This document shows, one piece after another, positions 17,347-27,066 of a stretch of DNA of 64,000 bases (its first letter is position 1; every line of letters starts with the position of its first letter). The notes under the pieces were generated by a model. It was not told where the DNA came from and did not search any database. It worked only from the letters and a program-made list of their open reading frames with translations. The DNA comes from Lutibacter citreus (lineage in GTDB: Bacteria; Bacteroidota; Bacteroidia; Flavobacteriales; Flavobacteriaceae), in the NCBI RefSeq assembly GCF_003260195.1, contig NZ_QEIH01000008.1:1-64000 (forward strand), read 5' to 3'. The position numbers were made by a program, and so were the translations under genes.

Positions 17347-18537
17347 ATGTTAAGAGGCTATTTAAGAAAAGACGGTAGAAAAGGAATTCGGAATTATACA
17401 CTTGTTGCGTATACGGTTGAATGTGCTCACCATGTAGCTAGAGAAATACAATATCCATTTAGAGATAAAGGTGTACATCTAATTGGATTTCATGGATGTG
17501 CGCCAAACGATTACGCAAATCAAATGATGCAATCACTTTGTACGCATCCAAATGTTGGAGCAGTACTTATTGTGTCATTAGGTTGTGAAAATTTAAATAA
17601 AGAATTACTTGAAGAGAGTATAGGCAAGGCAGGTTTACCAGTTAAAACGATAACTATCCAGAAGTCAAAAGGAAGTAGAACATCTATTTTATTGGGGCAA
17701 GAATGGATTCAAGAACAAATTGAAATTCTTAAAGAAGTACCTACTGTTCATATGGCAGTTGAAGAATTAGTGGTTGGAACAATATGTGGTGGATCTGATG
17801 CAACTAGCGGAATAACAGCAAACCCAGTTATTGGTAAAGTTTTTGACAGCATATTAGCTCAAAAAGCAACAGCTATTTTTGAGGAAACAGGAGAATTGAT
17901 CGGTTGTGAACATATTATGGCTGAACGTGCCTCTACTCCTGAATTGGCAGAACTACTCATTAAAACTGTAAATAAAGCCAAAGATTATTATTTAAAAATG
18001 GGCTTTGGAAGTTTTTCAGATGGTAATGCAAAAGGTGGACTTTCTACAATCGAAGAAAAATCAATGGGAGCCTATAGTAAAAGTGGGAATTCGAAAATTG
18101 ATGGTATTTTAAAACCTACAATACAACCAACAACGAAGGGACTATTTTTATTAGATGTGGTGCCAGATGGTGATCCTTTATTTGGTTGGCCTAATGCTAA
18201 TGATAATGCCGAAATAGCAGAGTTAATAGCTTGCGGATCGCACTTAGTTCTTTTTTCAACAGGAAGAGGGTCGGTAGTTGGATCAGCAGTAGCTCCTGTA
18301 ATTAAAATTTGTGCAAACCCAGAAACCTATGACAATCTTTCTGAAGATATGGATATTAATGCTGGTAAAATTTTAAATGGAGATACAACTATAGAGAAAG
18401 TAGCTAAAGAATTGGAAGATTGTATAATAGATATTGCAAATGGAAATTTATCAAAATCTGAAGAACTATTGCATCAAGAATTTCAGTTAGCGTATAAAAA
18501 ATTTAACAAACTAGAACCTGGTTGTTTACCAGGATAA
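17347..18537 (+). CDS. UxaA family hydrolyase, large (catalytic) subunit
   Basis: This 396-residue protein is the C-terminal catalytic domain of the UxaA/GarD/SuyB family: GYLRKDGRKGIRNYTLVAYT at the N-terminus, GTICGGSDATSGITANPVIG in the middle and TGRGSVVGSAVAPVIKICAN near the C-terminus. Enzymes of this family remove water from sugar acids (altronate, galactarate) or eliminate sulfite from sulfolactate, with a metal at the active site. With the small subunit, the RraA-type protein and the SDR, dehydration of an aldonate such as L-fuconate is a reasonable guess. Sulfolactate lyase activity is the main alternative. Confidence 0.88.
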   Translation: MLRGYLRKDGRKGIRNYTLVAYTVECAHHVAREIQYPFRDKGVHLIGFHGCAPNDYANQMMQSLCTHPNVGAVLIVSLGCENLNKELLEESIGKAGLPVKTITIQKSKGSRTSILLGQEWIQEQIEILKEVPTVHMAVEELVVGTICGGSDATSGITANPVIGKVFDSILAQKATAIFEETGELIGCEHIMAERASTPELAELLIKTVNKAKDYYLKMGFGSFSDGNAKGGLSTIEEKSMGAYSKSGNSKIDGILKPTIQPTTKGLFLLDVVPDGDPLFGWPNANDNAEIAELIACGSHLVLFSTGRGSVVGSAVAPVIKICANPETYDNLSEDMDINAGKILNGDTTIEKVAKELEDCIIDIANGNLSKSEELLHQEFQLAYKKFNKLEPGCLPG

Positions 18538-18547
18538 AAAACAAAAA

Positions 18548-19312
18548 ATGAATTTATCACAATTTAGTTTAAAAGGAAAAACCGCCTTGATTACAGGAGG
18601 AGGCTCAGGAATTGGCCTTGGAATTGCAAAATCCTATATTGAAGCTGGTGGGAAAGTAATAATTATTGGAAGAACAGAAACTACACTAAAAGAGGCTTGT
18701 GAAAATCTAGGTGAAAATTCTGCTTATTATGCTTTTGATATCACTCACCAATTAGGAATTAAAAATTTAGTAAATCAAATAGAAACCGATCACGGCGCAA
18801 TTCACATTCTTGTTAATAATGCAGGAATTCACTTAAAAGCTTCGGTATCTCAAACTACAGATGAAAGTTTTTTGAATGTTATTCAAACCCATTTGTTAAG
18901 CTCATTTACATTAAGTCGAGAGGTAATGGAATCGATGAAAAGAAATAACGTTAAGGGCTCAGTAATAATGATTAGTTCTATGACTGGAATTATGGCAATG
19001 ACTCAGGTTGTTGCTTATACAAGTGCAAAAACAGGTATGTTAGGTCTTATGAGAGGTTTGCTTGCAGATTATGCAGAAGATGGTCTTCGTGTAAACTCTA
19101 TAGCTCCAGGTTGGATTGAATCTAAAATGTTGCATCAAGCATTGGACAATGATGAAAAGCGAAAAAATAAAATTTTAAACAGAATTCCATTTAAGCATTT
19201 TGGTAACCCTGAAGATATTGGGAATGCTGCTATTTTTTTAGCATCAGACGCCTCAATTTATATTAATGGGGTTTTATTACCTGTAGATGGTGGTGCGGCA
19301 GTAGGATTTTAG
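18548..19312 (+). CDS. SDR family oxidoreductase
   Basis: This 254-residue classical short-chain dehydrogenase has the nucleotide-binding TGGGSGIGLGIA, the NNAGIH motif, Ser in MISSMTG, and catalytic Tyr157 and Lys161 (YTSAK). Its length is typical of gluconate-5-dehydrogenase, fucose dehydrogenase or 2-keto-3-deoxy-sugar-acid dehydrogenase relatives. It lies 10 bp after the dehydratase large subunit. It could oxidise the free sugar to a lactone (first step) or oxidise the keto-deoxy acid (third step); the sequence does not decide. Confidence 0.9.
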   Translation: MNLSQFSLKGKTALITGGGSGIGLGIAKSYIEAGGKVIIIGRTETTLKEACENLGENSAYYAFDITHQLGIKNLVNQIETDHGAIHILVNNAGIHLKASVSQTTDESFLNVIQTHLLSSFTLSREVMESMKRNNVKGSVIMISSMTGIMAMTQVVAYTSAKTGMLGLMRGLLADYAEDGLRVNSIAPGWIESKMLHQALDNDEKRKNKILNRIPFKHFGNPEDIGNAAIFLASDASIYINGVLLPVDGGAAVGF

Positions 19313-19374
19313 TAAGTCCTATTTCTTTAAACTTTTGAGACTTTTTTAACTATTTTGAACTATATATTAAAACA

Positions 19375-21213
19375 ATGAAAACTATCTTCTTAACTTCTTT
19401 ACTAATTGTTTTATCGGCAACACTTTTTGGTCAAGAAAACAACGCCCCAACCAAAGTCGAAATTGAACCAATTTCTGATAAACAATACAATAACGATTGG
19501 GCGGAAATAGACAAACGTCCCTTACCTGGTTGGTTCAACAAAGCCAAGTTTGGGATATTTGTAGTTTGGGGTCCTTACTCAGTTCCATCTTATGCACCCG
19601 TTGGACCAAATGGTTATGCCGAATGGTATTGGGCACGTCTTTTAAATGGAGATAAATCCGTAGAGAAATTTCATAAGAAAGTATATGGAGACACAAAAGT
19701 TGAAGACTTGATTCATGATTTTACGGCAGACTTTTTTGATGCGGATGAATGGTGTGATTTATTCGAAAAAAGTGGTGCAAAATATGTTGTAACTACTGCA
19801 AATTACCACGATGGTTTTGCAATGTATCCTACCGAATATTCGGAAACACAATCTACAAAAGAATGGAATAGTATGGTTGTTGGCCCTAAACGAGATGTCA
19901 TAGGGGAACTGAATGATGCTGGCAATAAATTAGGCCTAAAAATGGGGATATATTATTCTTTGTACGAATGGTATCATCCTCTTTGGCTCAGCAATCGCGA
20001 TAAATTTGTGACAGAACAATTCCACCCAAAACTGAAAGAGGTGGTTACAAAATATAAACCTTGGAGTATCTTTTTTGATGGAGATTGGGCTATGTCAGGT
20101 AAGAAGTGGAGAAATAATGAATTAGCGAAATGGCTTTACAACGAATCTCCAGTGAAAGATCATGTGGTAGTGAATGACCGTTGGGGAAGTTCACGTGGTA
20201 TAAACGGTGATGTTTTTGAAAGTGAATACGGTTATGGGAAATGGACTTCTCCTGAGCATCCTTGGCAAGAAGATCGTGGAATTGGACAAAGTTATGGATA
20301 TAATCGAGAAGAGAATATTAACGATTACAATAGTGCAGATGAGTTGATTGAACAATTGTGTTTAGTCACAGCAGGTGGTGGAAACTTCCTTCTTTGCGTG
20401 GGCCCTACAGCCGACGGTCGTATTCCTGTAATTATGCAGGAGCGTTTACTTGAAATAGGTGATTGGCTAAAGGTAAATGGTGATGCAATTTACGATGCAG
20501 GCTCCAATCCATTCTGGCCAAGAACATTCGATTGGGGAACAATAACTTCTAAAACCGATACACTTTATGCTCATGTATTTAATCCGAAAATCAATAAAAT
20601 TACGATTGATGGCTTTTCAGGAAAAGTTACTGAAGCTTATTTCATTGGAGAAAATGGAAAACAGCCAATTAAGTACAAGTCAAAAAAAGGGATGCTGAAA
20701 CTGCAATGGTCAAACGAGGTACATCTTAGTTCTGTGAGTGTTATTACGCTAGTTACTGAAGGAGAATGTACTTACGATAAGATTCAACGTCAATCGAAAA
20801 ATGGTGAACTTTTTTTAACAGCTCGTGCATTTTCTTTCTCAAATTCAGAAATAAAACCGATGTATGGAGGCTTCCGAGATCGTATGAAAGTAGTAAACTG
20901 GAATAACAGGGATGATTTTGCTACTGCCAATGTAATTATTTCAGAACCTGGGAAATACAAGGTTTCATTAACTTATATGGCAACGGCCAACAACCAGACT
21001 GGAAGTGAGCTGGAATTAAGTTTTGCGAATAAAACCTTTCAGCACACAACCATTCTTTGCAAGGAAAATGAAGATTTTATTTTCGAGCCTAAAACCTTAG
21101 GAGAAGTTCAAATAGGTAAACCTGGAAGATACACTATTATCATTAAGCCTAAAAAAGAAGGAGTATGGAATGGCTTAGGTCTACAATCGTTTAAAATTGA
21201 AAAGATAAAATAA
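19375..21213 (+). CDS. Alpha-L-fucosidase, glycoside hydrolase family 29
   Basis: This 612-residue protein has a signal peptide (cleavage near LFGQENN). The GH29 catalytic barrel starts with [20 protein letters not shown] and contains [20 protein letters not shown]. Asp235 in [10 protein letters not shown] is at the position of the GH29 nucleophile. A C-terminal beta domain of about 200 residues follows. It should release alpha-linked L-fucose from oligosaccharides in the periplasm. It shares one base with the next gene (TAATG), so translation is coupled. Whether it accepts sulfated fucose or L-galactose cannot be read from the sequence. Confidence 0.92.
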   Translation: MKTIFLTSLLIVLSATLFGQENNAPTKVEIEPISDKQYNNDWAEIDKRPLPGWFNKAKFGIFVVWGPYSVPSYAPVGPNGYAEWYWARLLNGDKSVEKFHKKVYGDTKVEDLIHDFTADFFDADEWCDLFEKSGAKYVVTTANYHDGFAMYPTEYSETQSTKEWNSMVVGPKRDVIGELNDAGNKLGLKMGIYYSLYEWYHPLWLSNRDKFVTEQFHPKLKEVVTKYKPWSIFFDGDWAMSGKKWRNNELAKWLYNESPVKDHVVVNDRWGSSRGINGDVFESEYGYGKWTSPEHPWQEDRGIGQSYGYNREENINDYNSADELIEQLCLVTAGGGNFLLCVGPTADGRIPVIMQERLLEIGDWLKVNGDAIYDAGSNPFWPRTFDWGTITSKTDTLYAHVFNPKINKITIDGFSGKVTEAYFIGENGKQPIKYKSKKGMLKLQWSNEVHLSSVSVITLVTEGECTYDKIQRQSKNGELFLTARAFSFSNSEIKPMYGGFRDRMKVVNWNNRDDFATANVIISEPGKYKVSLTYMATANNQTGSELELSFANKTFQHTTILCKENEDFIFEPKTLGEVQIGKPGRYTIIIKPKKEGVWNGLGLQSFKIEKIK

Positions 21214-22361
21214 TGAAAAATCTAATAATTGTAGTTGGGATAAGCTTGTTTTTGTTTGCATGTTGCAGGAATAAAACCGAATTTAAAACTACTCAAAAAG
21301 AAGAAGAAATAAAAGCTTTCTGCCTCGATGTTAATTGGCGTATTGCCAGTGATAAGAGAAAAGAAAATATTAATTCTTTTGCACCTCCAGGAGCATGGGC
21401 CGATCTTGATCCTGCGGAGCATGTAGCATGGTGCAAAGAATTGGGTGCCAATGTAATTCAAACCTTTGCTGTCTCTTGTAACGGTTATGCATGGTATAAA
21501 GGAGGGGAAGTACCTGAACAACCGGGATTGAAAACCGACTTTTTAACTGAAATGGTTAAACTTGGACATAAAGAAAATATGAAAGTGTTCGGCTATTTTT
21601 GTGTAGGTTCAAATACTCGATGGGGACTAGAGCATCCAGAACTTAGTTATGGCACACCCAGCCGACCACATATTCCCTTTACAAAAGAATACAATACCTT
21701 TTTAGGCGAATCCATAAAAGAAGCTTTTGAACTTACAGAAATGGATGGATTCATGATTGATTGGTTTTGGAATCCAACAGTAGGTCTTGGAGGGCCAGCT
21801 CTACCAACACGGTGGTTAGCTTGTGAGCAAGAAATGTATGCCGAGTTAATGGGCGAACCCTTTCCTGGCAAGGAACAAGTGAGTGACTCCCTTGAGTTGG
21901 AATTTAACAGAAAAGCCATAAATCGTTGTTGGCAGCATATAAAAAGAACAGCCAAGACGGTAAAATCCAATGGTGTTATTTGGTTGTCGTGCTCAGAATT
22001 AACACATCCCGAGATGCAAAACCACCCCTTAATTAAGGAAGTAGATTGGTTACAAAATGAAGCGGGAGATAAAGAATCATTTGATATAATCCGAACACAA
22101 ACTGGTAAGCAAACACGATTAATAACCACATTTAGCGCAAATTTCTTTAAACGAAATAATTTGAAAGGTGAGGAAGTGGCTACATATGCTCAAAAAGAAA
22201 ACATTGGCATGTACTGTTATGCTGGTCCTAAATCATACGATTATGCATTTCCACCAGTTGAAGATTACATTTCCAAACCTTTAGAGTCGTTCACCGATTT
22301 AGATGAACGTAATATTGCGATTTTAGCGAGAGTTTTTAATAATTTACCCTTTGACAAATAG
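21213..22361 (+). CDS. Putative TIM-barrel glycosidase lipoprotein of unknown family (copy 1)
   Basis: This 382-residue protein has a lipoprotein signal (LFLFACC). I do not recognise an established GH family. Visible elements that suggest a TIM barrel with carboxylate active site are [42 protein letters not shown] (an Asp at a strand end, as in GH29-type barrels), VIWLSCSEL and [13 protein letters not shown] close paralogue lies at 25.3-26.4 kb; by eye most positions between these motifs agree. Translation is coupled to the GH29 gene, so it probably acts on the same fucose-containing chains. Function is inferred only from fold and neighbourhood. Confidence 0.75.
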   Translation: MKNLIIVVGISLFLFACCRNKTEFKTTQKEEEIKAFCLDVNWRIASDKRKENINSFAPPGAWADLDPAEHVAWCKELGANVIQTFAVSCNGYAWYKGGEVPEQPGLKTDFLTEMVKLGHKENMKVFGYFCVGSNTRWGLEHPELSYGTPSRPHIPFTKEYNTFLGESIKEAFELTEMDGFMIDWFWNPTVGLGGPALPTRWLACEQEMYAELMGEPFPGKEQVSDSLELEFNRKAINRCWQHIKRTAKTVKSNGVIWLSCSELTHPEMQNHPLIKEVDWLQNEAGDKESFDIIRTQTGKQTRLITTFSANFFKRNNLKGEEVATYAQKENIGMYCYAGPKSYDYAFPPVEDYISKPLESFTDLDERNIAILARVFNNLPFDK

Positions 22362-22401
22362 GTTAAATTATTTCTGAATATAATTTTATACAAGTACCAT
22401 T

Positions 22402-24201
22402 ATGAGAAATTTATTGATTTTAATTATTTGCCTAGCTTTTTATGCCTGTAATAATCCTAACACCGAAAGACCAAATGTAATTATCATTTTAACGGATGAT
22501 CAAGGATATGGTGATTTTAGTTGTCATGGAAATCCGATACTTAAAACACCTAATGTGGATAATTTATATAATCAAAGTATTAGGTTTACAGATTTCCATG
22601 TCTCATCGATTTGCACACCTACACGAAGTCAGCTGCTTACGGGTCAAGATGCTTGTCGTAATGGTGCTTTTGCTTGGGCCTATAGCCGTGAAATAATTCA
22701 CTCGAACATTCCAATGATGCCAGAAATATTTAAAGAAAACGGGTATAATACTGGACAATTTGGTAAATGGCACCTTGGGGATAATTACCCATATCGACCT
22801 ATGGATAGAGGGTTCGACGAATCGGTAAAACATGGTGGAGCGTCCATTTTTCAAACGCCGGATTATTGGGATAATGATTATCAGGATGATTTTTTTGAAC
22901 ACAATGGTGTAATGCAACAGTACAAAGGTTATTGTACCGATGTGTGGTTTGAGGAGACCAAAAAGTTTATTCAAAAAAGCAAAAATGATGGTAAGCCATT
23001 TTTTGTATATCTGCCCACTAATACACCCCATTCACCAAATATTGTACATGAAAAGTACAGTGAAAAGTACCGAGATACACTGAATCAAGGTTACGAGCCT
23101 GTTAAAGAGTTTGCCGAAAATAAATTTCACGCTGATGGTATTTCATGGTTTTATGGTATGATTGCCAACATTGATGAGAACATTGGAAAAATGGATGAGT
23201 TCCTAAAAACAAATGATCTTTTTGAAAATACTATTTTCATTTTTATGACTGATAATGGAGGAACAGGTGGTTTGCGTGTTTTTAATGCCGGGATGCGCGG
23301 TGGGAAAACTAGTTTGTATGAAGGAGGGCATCGTGTACCTTTTTTTATACGTTGGCCCAATGGCAACCTGTCAAAACCTAAAAATATTGATAAGTTAACT
23401 CACTCGCAGGATATTTTACCTACGTTGATTGATTTATGTAATTTGAAGTGTGATGAGCAAGACTTTAATGGTGTTAGCTTGAAAAAATTAATGACTGATG
23501 CAGATTCGGAATTGGAAGAACGCATATTAGTGATGCAGAATGCCCAATCTGCACTGCCAAAGAAATTCGATGCTACTGTAATGTGGGGTAAATGGAGATG
23601 GATCAAAAACAATGAGTTATACAATATTAAATCCGATCCGGCACAACAAATCAATATTGCAGATAAGTATCCCATGGTAGTAGAAAAGATGAGAGCTTAC
23701 TATGAACAGTGGTGGTTATCGGTTCAACCTTCATTAGAAAATGTACCTGCATTTCCGGTAGGAGGTGATAAATGTGAGGAGGTAACCCTAACTTGTTTCG
23801 ACTGGCACGGTATTGAAGGTGCAGGAAATGTAACAGTTCAACCTACAATTCGTAAAGGCCAATCGGCAAATGGTTATTGGAACATTGAGATAGTAGAGGA
23901 TGGTGAGTATGAAATTCGCTGTTCCCGTTGGCCTGCTGAAGCCAAAACACCTATAAGAGCCGGATTACCAAAGCATGAAACTATGACCATTACATATCCA
24001 GAAGGGAAGGCTTTGCCAATTGCTTCTGCACAAATTAAAGTAGGGGATGCATCAAAATCAATTAAAATAGAAAATTCTGATTTGTTTGCTTCTGAAAGAT
24101 TTATTTTGTCAAAAGGTAAATACAAACTAAAAACTACCTTTTTTGATAAAGATGGAGAACTTGTTTGTGGGGCATACTATACCTATTTGTATAAAATATA
24201 A
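22402..24201 (+). CDS. Formylglycine-dependent sulfatase (S1 family)
   Basis: This 599-residue protein has a lipoprotein signal (LAFYACN). It has the sulfatase entry motif NVIIILTDDQGYGDF with metal-binding Asp pair, and C71-T-P-T-R, the CxPxR site where Cys is converted to formylglycine. FGKWHLGD and MTDNGGTGG are further active-site motifs. A C-terminal beta domain of about 130 residues is longer than in the other three sulfatases here. It follows the TIM-barrel gene by 40 bp. It should remove sulfate esters from algal oligosaccharides in the periplasm. No maturase gene is seen in the window. Confidence 0.93.
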   Translation: MRNLLILIICLAFYACNNPNTERPNVIIILTDDQGYGDFSCHGNPILKTPNVDNLYNQSIRFTDFHVSSICTPTRSQLLTGQDACRNGAFAWAYSREIIHSNIPMMPEIFKENGYNTGQFGKWHLGDNYPYRPMDRGFDESVKHGGASIFQTPDYWDNDYQDDFFEHNGVMQQYKGYCTDVWFEETKKFIQKSKNDGKPFFVYLPTNTPHSPNIVHEKYSEKYRDTLNQGYEPVKEFAENKFHADGISWFYGMIANIDENIGKMDEFLKTNDLFENTIFIFMTDNGGTGGLRVFNAGMRGGKTSLYEGGHRVPFFIRWPNGNLSKPKNIDKLTHSQDILPTLIDLCNLKCDEQDFNGVSLKKLMTDADSELEERILVMQNAQSALPKKFDATVMWGKWRWIKNNELYNIKSDPAQQINIADKYPMVVEKMRAYYEQWWLSVQPSLENVPAFPVGGDKCEEVTLTCFDWHGIEGAGNVTVQPTIRKGQSANGYWNIEIVEDGEYEIRCSRWPAEAKTPIRAGLPKHETMTITYPEGKALPIASAQIKVGDASKSIKIENSDLFASERFILSKGKYKLKTTFFDKDGELVCGAYYTYLYKI

Positions 24202-24230
24202 ATTTCTTAAGAAGGTAAATATAACGTTTG

Positions 24231-24254
24231 ATATAACAGTCAGGACTGTTATAT
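24231..24254. repeat. Perfect 11-bp inverted repeat between convergent genes
   Basis: ATATAACAGTC, a 2-bp spacer AG, then GACTGTTATAT. The 2-nt centre is short for a hairpin loop and no T run follows, so it may be an operator-like palindrome or a weak bidirectional terminator for the sulfatase and DUF1961 genes. Confidence 0.6.
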
Positions 24255-24324
24255 TAGAATTAGAACCTAACAATTAAGAAAAAAATAAATTTCTAATAAA
24301 GGGTAATGTGTAGTTATTAATGAT

Positions 24325-25122
24325 TTATTCTAACCCCCAAATTTTAAAGTTCTTATATCTTGCACTTCTTGTGTACATATGCCTTAAACCGACCCTTCCA
24401 GATTTGCATGAAGTAAATTTTGAAACATCCCATTTACAAACTAATCGGTCCTCAGCATTCATTTTATTTTGAACGTACATTTCAATTGTATTGTTAAATT
24501 TAATGACTTCAACATGATATGTCACATCTGTTTTAAAAAGTCCCGTTTTAAAATGGTCTCCTAGAACATAGGTTCCTTGAAACCTTTTAAGACTTGGGAC
24601 ATATCTACGTAATCGAATATAATCACTCCCTTTTGAATACTTGTTTGCATCAAAAGCAGCATAGCTTATGTGATATGTGTTCATATTCTTAATATATGTA
24701 CTCATATGCGGTACTGTTCTTTTATTATTCCAAAGTGATATATCCATTGGATATGATGAATCGCCTTTTCCCGTAGCAAGAAAGTATAGAATATTGACAC
24801 AACGTGAAGTAGTATCGGTACGCGTATAATCGTATTCAATAGCTATGTTTCCCTTGAAGCTTTTTTTTGTCCATAGCACCATGTGACATGTGTCATTACC
24901 ATGCTCTGTTCCGGCAATTAACTCCATTCCTTTATCTGAATTTTTAACTTTAGATTTCTCACCATCAAGCATCCATTTTTGCTTCCAATTACTTATGCCC
25001 TTGTCTTCAAATAGCAGCTCCTTTTTTGACCATTTAGCTTTTCGTTTTTCCTTATTTGAACAACTATAAAAGCTACAAGTTAAACAAAGTGTGAAAAATA
25101 AAAAATAGATTTTAGTCGGCAT
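24325..25122 (-). CDS. DUF1961-like lipoprotein (concanavalin-type lectin/lyase fold)
   Basis: This 265-residue protein has a lipoprotein signal (LTCSFYSCSNK). It matches my memory of DUF1961/YesU: KGMELIAG, then VLWTKKSFKGNIAIEYDYTR, YHISYAAFD, and the closing GRVGLRHMYTRSARYKNFKI. This is a jelly-roll fold found in polysaccharide clusters, including the Bacillus rhamnogalacturonan locus. Catalysis is unproven for the family; binding or lyase roles have been suggested. It lies downstream of the second TIM-barrel lipoprotein on the minus strand and may share its transcript. Confidence 0.65.
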   Translation of the reverse strand: MPTKIYFLFFTLCLTCSFYSCSNKEKRKAKWSKKELLFEDKGISNWKQKWMLDGEKSKVKNSDKGMELIAGTEHGNDTCHMVLWTKKSFKGNIAIEYDYTRTDTTSRCVNILYFLATGKGDSSYPMDISLWNNKRTVPHMSTYIKNMNTYHISYAAFDANKYSKGSDYIRLRRYVPSLKRFQGTYVLGDHFKTGLFKTDVTYHVEVIKFNNTIEMYVQNKMNAEDRLVCKWDVSKFTSCKSGRVGLRHMYTRSARYKNFKIWGLE

Positions 25123-25258
25123 ATTTATAGTTTTTAAAATATTGATTCAATGTATTAATTTTATCATTTTCCCAATTATTTTTCATTCTACTTTATTAAT
25201 TACTCAAAGATATTCGATCTTGGATATTTAAGAATTGGAAAGATTCTATGCGTTTTCT

Positions 25259-26413
25259 TTATGGTTTTACAAATTCAGGAGAATAACCATGAAATACACG
25301 AGCCAGTAAGGCAATGTTTTTTTCTACTCCAGTATCAAAATCAGTCAGCGGACGTGTTAAATAACTTTCAACAGGCTCGAAAAATTGGTCATAAGTTTTT
25401 AAACTTGTGTAGCAATAAATACCAATATTATCTTCTAGTGCATACTTTACAACATCTTCTGCTCGTAAATTCATTCGCTTTAAAAAAGTAGTTGATAATG
25501 TCGCAAGTAGACGGGTATGTTCACCTATTTGTTTGCGAGCAAAATCTACAGATTCTTTGTCACCGGCTTCATTTTGTAACCAATCTACCTGTCTTAGTAA
25601 GTCGGAATTTGTAATCTCTGGATTTTCAATTTGAGAACATGAGAGCCAGATAACACAATTGGGTTTTGTAGTTTTTGTTGTTGTATAGATTGCTTTCCAG
25701 CAGCGATCAATTGCTCTTCTTTTGTATTCTAGTAACTCTTGGGAAGTTACATTGTCTTTTCCTGGGAATGGTTTTTTCATTAGCTCAACATACATCTGTT
25801 GCTCACATTTCAACCATTTTTGCTCACGTTCCGGACCACATACTGCAGCTGTTGGATTCCAAAGCCAATCGATCATAAAACCATCCATATCTGTTTTTTC
25901 TATTGCATCTTTTATAGTAGTAGTTAGATAATTCAGGTATTCGGTAGTAAATGGAATATGTGGTTGATGCGGTGTTCCATAACTTAGATCAGGGTGTTCT
26001 AAACCCCATTTTTCGTTTGAGCCTACACAAAAATAGCCAAACACTTTCATGTCATTTTCACGTCCTAATTTTACCAAGTCTGTAAGAAAATCAGTTTTTA
26101 AGCCCGGTTGCTCAGGTACTACACCATCTTTATACCAAGCATAGCCATTAGACGAAACAGCAAAAGATTGAATAACATTACATCCGAGGTTCTTAAGCCA
26201 ATCTACTTGTTCTTTTGGGTCAAAATCCGCCCAAGCTCCCGGAGCCGCAAATTTATTGCCATTTGTTTCTAGAGTATCACTTTTAGTTCGCCAATTGTAA
26301 TCGATGCAGAAGGCCTTAATAGAATTATTTGTTTCAGTCTGACATGAATTTCCAAGGATAATCAGAACTAAGTACAGTGTGCATTTTTTCAATTTTGCAT
26401 AAATGTCGTTCAT
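25259..26413 (-). CDS. Putative TIM-barrel glycosidase lipoprotein of unknown family (copy 2)
   Basis: This 384-residue protein has a lipoprotein signal (ILGNSCQTE). It is a paralogue of the 21.2-22.4 kb protein and keeps all of its motifs: [50 protein letters not shown] and [12 protein letters not shown]. The CSEL glutamate of copy 1 is CSQI here, so that residue is not a shared catalytic acid. The copies lie about 3 kb apart on opposite strands, pointing to duplication with inversion or separate gain. Its role is unknown. Confidence 0.75.
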   Translation of the reverse strand: MNDIYAKLKKCTLYLVLIILGNSCQTETNNSIKAFCIDYNWRTKSDTLETNGNKFAAPGAWADFDPKEQVDWLKNLGCNVIQSFAVSSNGYAWYKDGVVPEQPGLKTDFLTDLVKLGRENDMKVFGYFCVGSNEKWGLEHPDLSYGTPHQPHIPFTTEYLNYLTTTIKDAIEKTDMDGFMIDWLWNPTAAVCGPEREQKWLKCEQQMYVELMKKPFPGKDNVTSQELLEYKRRAIDRCWKAIYTTTKTTKPNCVIWLSCSQIENPEITNSDLLRQVDWLQNEAGDKESVDFARKQIGEHTRLLATLSTTFLKRMNLRAEDVVKYALEDNIGIYCYTSLKTYDQFFEPVESYLTRPLTDFDTGVEKNIALLARVFHGYSPEFVKP

Positions 26414-26431
26414 ATGTTTATTGTTATAGAG

Positions 26432-26540
26432 TTATTCATCTTTTATATCTAAAATTACATCTTTCTCCCGTGATAGTGGTGTTACTATTGTTTCTTTAAT
26501 AATTTCGTCTTTAAATATACACTCTACACTTGTAATGTTA
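26432..26540 (-). pseudogene. 3' remnant of a gene cut by the IS6-family element
   Basis: The minus strand reads about 36 codons ending in a stop at 26432, with coding-like sequence (NITSVECIFKDEIIKETIVT, then PLSREKDVILDIKDE). The frame is broken exactly at the terminal inverted repeat of the IS6 remnant. I cannot name the parent gene. It may belong with the signal-peptide fragment on the other side of the IS, with internal sequence lost. Confidence 0.5.
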
Positions 26541-26593
26541 GGTTCTGTCACATCTGTTAAATTTAAGTATAAAGTTTTAAACTAATTTATTTT

Positions 26594-26959
26594 TTAAGAT
26601 GCTAATGATATAAATGATTTGTAGGTTGAACTTTTAGGGTTCAACACTTGATTTTTCTTTATCATTCTAACAACTTCTATTCCTGATACGGTTTGCTTTG
26701 CTGATTCAAATTCTTTAAAACCTAAACATAACATTATACGCCACTTTATCATTGGATGATTTTGTTCTGCAATATTAATCAAATACTTGCATTGCCTTAT
26801 TTTAATGTTTGAATAGTTGCATGATTCACTTTAACCCCCCCCCGCCCCGCCCCTAATAAATAAGAGTTCCTCTACATCTCTATAGCTATGACTAAACCTT
26901 AATTTAAAATAAACCGCTTGTAATATGATTGCCTTGGGGAAACAATGACTTTTAAACAT
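26594..26959 (-). pseudogene. IS6-family transposase with internal deletion
   Basis: On the minus strand the start reads MFKSHCFPKAIILQAVYFKL followed by RFSHSYRDVEELLFI, the IS6 transposase N-terminus. After the C-rich tract the frame resumes with NYSNIKIRQCKYLINIAEQ, then HPMIKWRIMLCLGFKEFESA and SGIEVVRMIKKNQ, the IS6 C-terminus. The middle of the DDE catalytic domain is missing, so no active enzyme is made. Confidence 0.8.
26835..26853. repeat. 19-bp tract of only C and G in an AT-rich context
   Basis: Nine C, then G, four C, G and four C. It lies at the deletion junction inside the IS6 transposase. No other tract like it was noticed in the window. Confidence 0.8.
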
Positions 26960-27017
26960 CTCTTTTTAAAGTAAAGATAGATTTTTAGGTTTTCTTTAAA
27001 CTAGATGCGACAGAACC

Positions 27018-27065
27018 GAATATTAATAGTAAAGAGCAGAACAAGGTCAATGTAAATTTTTTCAT
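27018..27065 (-). pseudogene. 5' remnant of a secreted-protein gene cut by the IS6-family element
   Basis: Sixteen codons, MKKFTLTLFCSLLLIF, form the start of a signal peptide. The ATG follows the stop of the upstream xylose-isomerase-like gene by one base (TAA-A-ATG), the tight spacing of an operon partner. The frame runs straight into the IS6 inverted repeat. Confidence 0.6.
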
Positions 27066-27066
27066 T

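Larger units (their letters stand above)
26541..27017 (-). mobile_element. Internally deleted IS6-family insertion sequence
   Basis: Both ends are present: GGTTCTGTCACATCTGTTAA at 26541 and, on the other strand, GGTTCTGTCGCATCTAGTTT ending at 27017, which are imperfect terminal inverted repeats of the GGNNCTGT-type used by IS6. Inside lies a transposase reduced to its N-terminal and C-terminal parts with a C-rich tract at the junction. The flanking 8-mers TAATGTTA and GAATATTA agree at six of eight positions, so they could be a decayed target duplication. At 477 bp it is well short of an intact element and cannot move by itself. Confidence 0.8.

Noticed and set aside
22603-23031. 142-codon open frame on the minus strand inside the first sulfatase
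   Set aside because: It lies opposite conserved sulfatase motifs and has a composition of antisense type with no start context; it is a shadow.
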